Of a DNA stretch of 7,591 nt, positions 1-5,429 are shown one piece after another. The translations under genes and the position numbers were made by a program. The stretch's first letter is position 1; every line of letters starts with the position of its first letter. The notes under the pieces were generated by a model. That model was not told the DNA's origin, did no database searches, and was given only the letters and a program-made list of their open reading frames with translations. Source of the stretch: Thermoplasmata archaeon (GTDB lineage: Bacteria > Actinomycetota > Acidimicrobiia > Acidimicrobiales > Acidimicrobiaceae); contig JAKBHQ010000137.1 of NCBI GenBank assembly GCA_021836665.1, forward strand, positions 1 through 7,591, written 5' to 3'.

Positions 1-49
1 TAAGAGCACCGTTTAGCTTTTGCGAACCTTGGTCCAGGAGAATTGGTGA

Positions 50-93
50 ATATTCGATAATTGCACATCGAGCGTAATGTATTATTCGATATT
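50..93 (+). promoter_or_regulatory. Putative promoter/operator region with a direct repeat, upstream of the PPOX gene
   Basis: The 9-mer TATTCGATA occurs at 51-59 and again at 83-91, start to start 32 bp, which is about three helical turns. Each copy is a short imperfect dyad, TAT-TCG-ATA. Between and over them lie AT-rich stretches that resemble -10 elements (GATAAT at 56-61, TATTAT at 80-85) and a -35-like TTGCAC at 61-66, but no pair has good spacing, so no promoter can be fixed. The repeats could be operator half-sites for a regulator of the downstream gene. This is inference from position and symmetry only. Bases 1-50 show no recognisable gene. Confidence 0.3.
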
Positions 94-111
94 CTGAGAT
101 TAAAGATCAAA

Positions 112-117
112 AGGGGA
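112..117 (+). promoter_or_regulatory. Ribosome binding site of the PPOX gene
   Basis: AGGGGA lies five bases before the ATG at 123. It is a good Shine-Dalgarno match and supports that start over any later methionine. Confidence 0.7.
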
Positions 118-122
118 AACAG

Positions 123-515
123 ATGGCCAACAAATTAACCGATGCCGATATTGAACTCCTAAAAGAGGCGCAAATTGCGATAGTTACCACCGTTAATCCC
201 GACGGTTCTCTGCACTCCACGCCTACCTGGGTGGACACCGACGGAGAAGCCGTCATAATCAACACTTCAGTTGGCCGAAAGAAGCATCGCAACATTGAGC
301 AGTTCAAGCACGTTTCGATCTGCGTGGTCGATTCCAAGCAGCCTTACCGATGGGTCTCGGTGAGTGGAAAAGGAGAGTTCGAGACCGGAGGGGCCGACGC
401 GCATATCGATGCAATGGCAAAGAAGTATCTTGGACAAGATGCCTACCCCTTCCGAACCGAGGGTGAAGTCCGAGTCATGGTTCGAGTGGTGCCGACAAAA
501 AGGCTCGGTAGCTAG
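123..515 (+). CDS. PPOX-class F420/flavin-dependent oxidoreductase
   Basis: A 130-residue protein of the pyridoxamine-5'-phosphate-oxidase-like split beta-barrel fold, closest in wording to the small actinobacterial proteins annotated as 'PPOX class probable F420-dependent enzyme' (FDOR-B type, Rv1155-like). Visible family features are the N-terminal helix plus strand with V21-TTVNPDG-S29, the H31-x-TPTW-V37 strand, the G51-RKKHRN-I58 segment that in this family contacts the cofactor phosphate, the P74-YRWVSVSGKGE strand, and the D92-AHIDAMAKKYLG helix followed by YPF at 108-110. The length is normal for the family and the protein appears complete, ending in a TAG at 513-515. It should be a soluble cytoplasmic dimer carrying out hydride transfer from a reduced deazaflavin (F420H2) or binding flavin; the substrate cannot be read from sequence. 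It has its own Shine-Dalgarno sequence and a terminator-like hairpin downstream, so it is probably monocistronic. Confidence 0.9.
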   Translation: MANKLTDADIELLKEAQIAIVTTVNPDGSLHSTPTWVDTDGEAVIINTSVGRKKHRNIEQFKHVSICVVDSKQPYRWVSVSGKGEFETGGADAHIDAMAKKYLGQDAYPFRTEGEVRVMVRVVPTKRLGS

Positions 516-547
516 CGCGCCTCAATCGGTAGTAATTCCCAATTCAT

Positions 548-603
548 CCCGTCCGTTGCCACTGGCACAAACCCCCAGAAACGGACGGGTTGGCCTCAAT
601 TTT
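548..603 (+). terminator. Probable transcription terminator of the PPOX gene
   Basis: CCCGTCCGTT at 548-557 is perfectly complementary to AACGGACGGG at 580-589, giving a 10-bp, mostly G/C stem with a 22-nt loop. It lies 33 bases after the PPOX stop codon. The only T-run (TTTT at 600-603) is some ten bases beyond the stem and the loop is long, so this is not a textbook intrinsic terminator. Position and stem strength still favour termination over other roles. Confidence 0.5.
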
Positions 604-672
604 GATCTCCGCGCCTCTTTAGAAGGCCAGCGCTGAGTTCAAGAGTCTTCCGCATTTAACCCGGTACTCAAG

Positions 673-696
673 TTTGCCCTCGATTCGATGGGCAAA
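673..696. repeat. Inverted repeat TTTGCCC-N10-GGGCAAA
   Basis: TTTGCCC at 673-679 pairs perfectly with GGGCAAA at 690-696 around a 10-base spacer that itself contains TCGA twice (680-683 and 685-688). There is no T-tract on either side, so a terminator is unlikely. It could be an operator or an mRNA structure ahead of the MFS gene; the role is unknown. Confidence 0.35.
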
Positions 697-728
697 TCCA
701 TTCGGCAGGCCAGAAAAGTCGCTAACTA

Positions 729-740
729 TTGTCGCAATTT
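729..740 (+). promoter_or_regulatory. Single copy of the TTGTCGCAATTT motif upstream of the MFS gene
   Basis: TTGTCGCAATTT here is an exact 12-base match to 2093-2104 inside the tandem repeat in front of the addB-like gene. At this copy the motif is embedded in ATTG-TCG-CAAT (728-738), a dyad with 4-bp arms around a 3-bp centre. It lies about 90 bases before the MFS start. A shared protein-binding site is plausible but unproven. Confidence 0.3.
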
Positions 741-813
741 CAACTTAAATTCCTCAGTAGCCTTTAGACTTATATTACGTAACAAAGCCGGGTAGGCCCT
801 ATATCACTCCACC

Positions 814-837
814 ATGGCGCGCCCGCGAGGATTATGA
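814..837 (+). CDS. Possible 7-codon leader ORF overlapping the MFS start
   Basis: ATG at 814 opens a frame reading MARPRGL and stopping with TGA at 835-837. This TGA overlaps the MFS start in the arrangement ATGA (834-837). The overlap is the geometry of translational coupling. No Shine-Dalgarno sequence precedes ATG 814, and so short an ORF can easily arise by chance, so this is a weak call. Confidence 0.15.
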   Translation: MARPRGL

Positions 838-2036
838 AGGCTTTTAAAAGACTCTTTGAAATGCAACGGTCGGAATTGGCCGGATTCGTGGGCTATCTCG
901 CGATAGCGGCCCTATTTCGGGCGAGCAATAACAGCGTCCAGACCACTGCTCCGCTTTTAGGAAGGCAAGTCCTTTCCCTTTCGACTTCGTCAATTGGACT
1001 AGCTGTTGCCCTCTCTGGGGTGTCTGCTGTACTGACCGCCTTTTTGATTTCGGTTCGCAAAACACCGCTTAAATCGGCGCCTAGACTTGCCCTGTTAGCT
1101 ACTGGACTTTCGATCCTCTTGGTCATCTCAAAGGATTCGGCGGGATTCTTTCTGGGCTACATAGCCCTTGGGATCTCGGGTGGAGTTATGTATCCGAGCT
1201 TGGCCACAATCGGGTCTCACTTAGAGGGCGTCTCGCCCAGTAGGGGTGTGGCGGCCTACACCTTTGCCTTATCCGCAAGCCTGGCCGTCGGACCTCTAAT
1301 TGAGTCTGTACTACTTCGACTCTGGCCCGGTTCGCTAGTTGTAGCGATGGGTAGTTTCTTGCCCTTTGTACTTCTTGCCCTTTGGCTAATCAAGAAGACT
1401 GAGGTCGGTTCGGTCCAAGGCCCTCCAGAAGTGGTAGTTCCGAAAAGGAAAATATCGGTCACCGAGTTGATGCGAATTCGAGGCTTTAGGATCGCCATCT
1501 ACACCCAACTCATATACTCCTTCCCCTTTGTGGCTGCGGTATCTTTCGGTGCCCTCGTCGCCCACTTCATCTACCACGTCTCGGCTTCTTCGACTCAGCT
1601 AGCATTTACAACACTTTTTATGGCTTCCTTCGCATCTCGGGGGGTCATACTTCTCTACCCCCACAAGCTAAAGCTGCGAGCTCTGGTCATATTCTCCTCC
1701 TCGCTCTCGATTATTGCGATTGTTATCTTCGCACTCGGCAGTTCACCAATGGAACTCTTTTTGTCCTTTGCGCTGCTTGGTATTCCACATGGTCTGGTTT
1801 ATCCAATTTCTCTCAACCTCGCTAGAAACTCGATAAATGAGGAAGAGTTGGATCGGGCGAACTCCTTGCTATCCGCCGCCGCTGGGAGCGCAAACATAAT
1901 CTCACCTTTTATTTTGGGTTATTTTGCCGACTTCTTCGGTCTGAGGTGGATGATCATCTTGGTCTTGATCCCGACTATCGCATTTGCCATACCTTCGGTC
2001 AAGCGAAAAGGGTACCTGACACTCGCCACTCAATAG
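834..2036 (+). CDS. Major facilitator superfamily permease, substrate unknown
   Basis: A 400-residue inner-membrane protein with about twelve hydrophobic segments, approximately 17-37, 52-73, 83-99, 104-125, 137-160, 166-187, 218-245, 252-275, 282-301, 305-328, 341-363 and 370-388. A polar cytoplasmic loop (188-217, rich in K, P and V) falls between helices 6 and 7, as in the MFS 6+6 fold. The halves show the expected internal duplication: GISGGVMYP (113-121) in helix 4 corresponds to GIPHGLVYP (316-324) in helix 10, each followed by a matching next helix. The usual motif A between helices 2 and 3 is degenerate (SVRKTPLK at 73-80), while GYFADFFGLRW (362-372) near helix 12 is well formed. ATG 834 is the only usual start codon after the in-frame stop at 780-782. 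Its Shine-Dalgarno-like GAGG (827-830) is only three bases away, which is short. Length and composition suit a drug or metabolite exporter, but neither substrate nor direction can be stated. The next gene lies 135 bp away behind a repeat array, so co-transcription is uncertain. Confidence 0.9.
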   Translation: MKAFKRLFEMQRSELAGFVGYLAIAALFRASNNSVQTTAPLLGRQVLSLSTSSIGLAVALSGVSAVLTAFLISVRKTPLKSAPRLALLATGLSILLVISKDSAGFFLGYIALGISGGVMYPSLATIGSHLEGVSPSRGVAAYTFALSASLAVGPLIESVLLRLWPGSLVVAMGSFLPFVLLALWLIKKTEVGSVQGPPEVVVPKRKISVTELMRIRGFRIAIYTQLIYSFPFVAAVSFGALVAHFIYHVSASSTQLAFTTLFMASFASRGVILLYPHKLKLRALVIFSSSLSIIAIVIFALGSSPMELFLSFALLGIPHGLVYPISLNLARNSINEEELDRANSLLSAAAGSANIISPFILGYFADFFGLRWMIILVLIPTIAFAIPSVKRKGYLTLATQ

Positions 2037-2039
2037 TCA

Positions 2040-2056
2040 TCGAATCTTCACTTCGA
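2040..2056. repeat. Short dyad TCGAA-N7-TTCGA downstream of the MFS gene
   Basis: TCGAA at 2040-2044 and TTCGA at 2052-2056 form a 5-bp inverted repeat with a 7-base spacer, four bases after the MFS stop. It recalls the SOS-box pattern of Gram-positive and actinobacterial LexA (CGAAC-N4-GTTCG), but the spacing is one base too long and the inner C/G pair is absent. It is too weak to be a useful terminator. Confidence 0.2.
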
Positions 2057-2070
2057 CACAAACTGACCTA

Positions 2071-2130
2071 ATCTGTCGCAATTAGCCGCAATTTGTCGCA
2101 ATTTGTCGCAATTTGCCACAATTTGACCCC
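2071..2130 (+). repeat. 10-bp tandem repeat (consensus ATTTGTCGCA), six units
   Basis: Six consecutive 10-base units run without any indel. By position, matches to ATTTGTCGCA are 2071-2080 9/10, 2081-2090 8/10, 2091-2100 10/10, 2101-2110 10/10, 2111-2120 8/10 and 2121-2130 7/10. The preceding ten bases (2061-2070) may be a further decayed copy. The period equals about one DNA helical turn, so every copy faces the same side of the helix. The array ends 41 bases before the addB-like start. No clear -10 element was found near it. A cooperative operator is the simplest reading; a slipped-strand microsatellite is the alternative. Confidence 0.75.
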
Positions 2131-2171
2131 TAGAAAGCGAATGTCCCAGCCAATGGGTAACTTGTTGGGAG

Positions 2172-5100
2172 ATGCCCTATACAGATTCAAACAAGTCGGA
2201 CCAGTCGGAGATTGGACCAGCGGAACCCGATACAGTTACAACACCCACAAATGACCAATCGCCATACCCCCTATGTCGAATCAGTTGGGTAGCACCAGAT
2301 TTGGATCCGATAAGAGTACTTGCCGACGAGATAAAGAGGCTAAAAGGTGAGGAGAACTTAAAAAAGGTCTCCGTAATCGTGGATTCACACGAAACCGGCG
2401 TGCTGACTAGAAGGAATCTAGCACCGCTCTTCGCCGTGCCGGGAACCGGGAATGGTCTTGGTGCAGTCGACTTCATCACCTTCGATCAGCTAGCCGAATC
2501 GATAGTAAGGCGGGATGGGAGTTTAGCCAAGCGCCGAAAATCCAGCGGCGGGGTGGTCAGATTAGCCGCCAAAAAAGTCCTAGAAAACCATAGCGAGGAA
2601 TTCCCTGGCACGAACCAAAAAAGGGTCACCATCGACTCTTTTGAATCGATATTTCGGAGTTACCAACCACTAAAAGAACGTGACAAAGCGACGCTTCGAG
2701 GGTTGGCTGGCAGGACTTCTACGCTGTTGAGGGTTTGCGACGAAATAAGTGACCGACTTTCACCTGAATTCTATTCACCATTTGAGATACGGGAAATTGC
2801 GGCCAAAACCCTTCGGGAGTACCCAAAAAGCCTGGTACTAGATCCGGTGATCGTCTTTTTACCCACCCGCATTAATCCCACTGGCGCAGAGATAGTAGCG
2901 GGATTAGCCCGCCACTGTGAGGTTTCAGCCATACTAAGGGTCTTCGGAGACAAAGATATCGACGACCCGTTTGCCGCCTGGGCAAGCCGGGCCAGCCCAA
3001 AGGTCATCGAAACCGAAGCGAGCTCATTTCCCGTGTTGAATTTGGCATTCGTGGACGCACACGACCCAACGGACGAAGTCCGTCACGCATTAAGGCTGGT
3101 AATAGAAGCGGCAAAAAAGGGCGCCAACTTCTCCGAGATGGAAATCACCTATACCTCCGAAGATCCCTACCTTCCTTACCTAATATCACAGCTGGCCAGG
3201 TCTCATATACCATACCTCGCATCCCCAGCTGGCCACCTGGGCGACACAGCTTGGGCGAAGCGCGCTGAGACAATCTTGGAAATCGCCGCATCGCCACCGA
3301 CACTGAGGAACCTTTTCGATCTCCTGAAGCTTCAGGGCAAGCTCGATAACAAAGATGCGATACCGATCTCTGCCATGGAAGAAGTGGCGCGCAACGTATT
3401 GGGTGATCTGGCAGAGCCGTACTGGCTCGAGAGGCTGAACGGTTGTGCTAGTGAGCTTCTTGGAGCCCTGAATACCTACAAGTTCAGTCGCAACTTCACT
3501 CCAATCCAAATTCACCAGGCCTGCCATAGGCTCAGCGAAGAGATCAAATTCATGGCCAAACTGAAAGAGTCCACAAAGGACACTACGCTGAGCTTTAGCG
3601 ACTGGATAGCCTGGGGGGATTTATTTCAGCTTTGGCGCCTCGAGATCGATGATGGCGTCTCCAATCGAGAAATGTTGCAGGCGAGACGGGAAGCGGTTGC
3701 CGAGGTCATAAGAAACTTGAAGAAACTTGACCTCGTGGTCTCGGCTGTCAACTTTGAAGAATTCAGAGACTCTGTCAGAAGCGCTATCGAAGCGTCACGG
3801 TTGACGGCCGGAAAGATAGACCTCGGTCTACCGATCCACCCGGTATGGTCAACTCCTTTTAGCCCTCGAAAACTGGTGATAGTACTCGGAATGACCGAGG
3901 ACCGGGTATCTGCACTTAGGGCCCACAACCCTCTGGTAACTCCTTATTTAGAGGCAAAATACGGCATTGAGGCAGACCAGGGAGGGAGCCGCTACTTTGG
4001 GGCGAAGGCTACGCTTTCGAACATCGCTTTCGCAGCAAAAGAGGTCGTCCTGATGAGTAGCAGAAGTGACCTCAGTGGCACGAAGACCAAGTCTCCTTCC
4101 AGATGGCTATGTGACTTAATTTCAATGTCAGTTGGAAGGCGTATATCAACCTCGGAGTTCCTCTTTCTAAAGGACCCTAGGCTTACTCACCTTGAAGGGG
4201 ACTTCACTGACCTCTATAAAGCACCCTCTCCGATCGACCAACGCGAGATCAACATGCTTCGAGCAAGGAAGATCAACGATTCTGACTTCGAAACAGCGTC
4301 ACGCCTTTTAGATGAATCCAAAGATCCCCTTGGAAGTGGTTACAGAATTAAAAGGGCGCGGTCTGCTTGGCACTTCAGCGAATTCGACGGGATAATTGGG
4401 GAGCCAATTGTTTCACAAATTGAATTGCAAGCCTTCTCCCCTACCTCCCTAGAACGTTGGGTTGCGTGCCCATTTGCCTACTTCGCAAGGGAGGTACTTT
4501 CAATAAATCCAACTGAAATGCCTTCCACCGAAGCAAATGTTTCGCCTCGAGATCGAGGGAACATAATCCACCATGCCCTTGACTCAATGGTGAAATGGTC
4601 TCTAAAAGCATCCACCGGAACGGCTAGAAAACCTGGCGAGCCTTGGAGCGAAGCGGAATTGATGGTTGCCATCTCGAGCGCAGAGGAAAAAATTAGCGAG
4701 CTCGCCAAGCTCAATCGGTTCACCAAGCCCATTTTTCATGAGTTCGAACGAAGCCGGCTGATCAGCGAGATCAAGCAAATAGTCCAAAGGGATAGTGACT
4801 TCAGGGAGCGGAGCAACGCCGAAGCCATCGGTTCTGAGGTCTACTTCGGACCAAATGAACGGCTCCGAGCCAACCTGTCAGTACCCGGGGAAGAAGCGAT
4901 CGAGTTTCTCGGCAGAATCGACCGGATAGACCTGAGGCACGACCTGAACCAAGCGGTTGTCGTCGACTACAAGTCCGGAAAATCTAGCCACTACAAGATT
5001 TCCCCCGATAATCCAACTCAAGACGGCAGAAACCTTCAGCTGGCAATCTATGCCGCAAGCCTTGAGGGTATGGAATGGGACGCTGGGTCGACTCCACAAT

Positions 5101-5429
5101 TGCTCGGCGAGTACCTCTTTACCGCAACTTCCGAAGAGGCAAGGAGGATCAGCCTGCTACTCACCGACGAGGTCAAGGAAAGAGTCGCCGTGGTCGTAAA
5201 TTCAATAGTCAGAGCAATCTGGGGTGGATCGTTTCCTCAAGGAATGCTCAATCCGAAGAATAATCCAATTGGCTGCGAATACTGTGACCCCTCTAACCTG
5301 AGGCCACGCTGGCATAACCAGATGTTGAGGGCAAAATTAACCGATGGAGCGGTTTCGAGCTTCGCAGCTTTGGTCTACCCAGATGAATTGCGCTTTCAGG
5401 ATGACTTCTCAGATAGCGGAGGCGAGTAA
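2172..5429 (+). CDS. addB: AddB/RecC-like subunit with PD-(D/E)XK nuclease domain
   Basis: A 1085-residue partner subunit of an AddAB-type double-strand-break resection enzyme. Residues 1-35 are polar and probably disordered. The following helicase-like region has lost its ATP site: VSVIVDSHETGVLTRR (66-81) stands where active AddB has a GxxGxGKT loop. Later family landmarks are D301-EVR and LVIVLGMTE (568-576). The C-terminal nuclease has H800 (in RGNIIH), D917 (in GRID), D932 and K934 (in VVDYKSGK) and Q956 (in LQLAIYA), matching the RecB-family catalytic set, so the nuclease looks active. Iron-sulfur ligand candidates are C766, C1035 and C1038; the usual fourth cysteine position, 1044, is arginine. 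ATG 2172 is the first usual start codon after the in-frame stop at 2124-2126. Its only Shine-Dalgarno-like bases, GGGAG at 2167-2171, abut the ATG with no spacer, so initiation is unusual or leaderless. The gene overlaps the helicase gene by one base. The symbol follows family role; orthology to Bacillus AddB is not established. Confidence 0.85.
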   Translation: MPYTDSNKSDQSEIGPAEPDTVTTPTNDQSPYPLCRISWVAPDLDPIRVLADEIKRLKGEENLKKVSVIVDSHETGVLTRRNLAPLFAVPGTGNGLGAVDFITFDQLAESIVRRDGSLAKRRKSSGGVVRLAAKKVLENHSEEFPGTNQKRVTIDSFESIFRSYQPLKERDKATLRGLAGRTSTLLRVCDEISDRLSPEFYSPFEIREIAAKTLREYPKSLVLDPVIVFLPTRINPTGAEIVAGLARHCEVSAILRVFGDKDIDDPFAAWASRASPKVIETEASSFPVLNLAFVDAHDPTDEVRHALRLVIEAAKKGANFSEMEITYTSEDPYLPYLISQLARSHIPYLASPAGHLGDTAWAKRAETILEIAASPPTLRNLFDLLKLQGKLDNKDAIPISAMEEVARNVLGDLAEPYWLERLNGCASELLGALNTYKFSRNFTPIQIHQACHRLSEEIKFMAKLKESTKDTTLSFSDWIAWGDLFQLWRLEIDDGVSNREMLQARREAVAEVIRNLKKLDLVVSAVNFEEFRDSVRSAIEASRLTAGKIDLGLPIHPVWSTPFSPRKLVIVLGMTEDRVSALRAHNPLVTPYLEAKYGIEADQGGSRYFGAKATLSNIAFAAKEVVLMSSRSDLSGTKTKSPSRWLCDLISMSVGRRISTSEFLFLKDPRLTHLEGDFTDLYKAPSPIDQREINMLRARKINDSDFETASRLLDESKDPLGSGYRIKRARSAWHFSEFDGIIGEPIVSQIELQAFSPTSLERWVACPFAYFAREVLSINPTEMPSTEANVSPRDRGNIIHHALDSMVKWSLKASTGTARKPGEPWSEAELMVAISSAEEKISELAKLNRFTKPIFHEFERSRLISEIKQIVQRDSDFRERSNAEAIGSEVYFGPNERLRANLSVPGEEAIEFLGRIDRIDLRHDLNQAVVVDYKSGKSSHYKISPDNPTQDGRNLQLAIYAASLEGMEWDAGSTPQLLGEYLFTATSEEARRISLLLTDEVKERVAVVVNSIVRAIWGGSFPQGMLNPKNNPIGCEYCDPSNLRPRWHNQMLRAKLTDGAVSSFAALVYPDELRFQDDFSDSGGE
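5418..5422 (+). promoter_or_regulatory. Ribosome binding site of the AddA-like gene, inside the addB-like gene
   Basis: GGAGG lies six bases before ATG 5429, within the last codons of the upstream gene. Together with the TAATG overlap it fixes the start and indicates coupled translation of the two subunits, as expected for a heterodimer. Confidence 0.8.

Larger units (their letters stand above)
516..833. other. 318-bp intergenic region between the PPOX and MFS genes
   Basis: No convincing gene is present. The region holds, in order, a GC-rich stem-loop at 548-589, a second inverted repeat at 673-696, a TTGTCGCAATTT motif at 729-740, an AT-rich stretch with a -10-like TATATT at 771-776, and a possible 7-codon ORF starting at 814. 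The remaining bases (about 604-672 and 697-728) show nothing I can interpret. Confidence 0.7.

Noticed and set aside
364..636. A 90-codon + strand frame running from inside the PPOX gene past its stop
   Set aside because: It is out of frame with a clear family protein, has no ribosome binding site, shows no recognisable motif, and runs through the terminator-like stem-loop.
812..823. Overlapping CCATGG and GGCGCGCC palindromes that look like an NcoI/AscI cloning linker
   Set aside because: The flanking sequence continues naturally into the MFS gene and no vector sequence is present. The palindromes are most likely coincidental.
2071..2130. Reading the 10-bp array as a CRISPR, iterons or DnaA boxes
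   Set aside because: Units are far too short and have no spacers for CRISPR. No replication gene is near, and only one unit (TTTGCCACA) loosely resembles a DnaA box.
2141..2254. A 37-codon + strand ORF overlapping the addB-like start
   Set aside because: It lacks a good ribosome binding site, its peptide shows no motif, and two thirds of it lies inside the addB-like gene in another frame.
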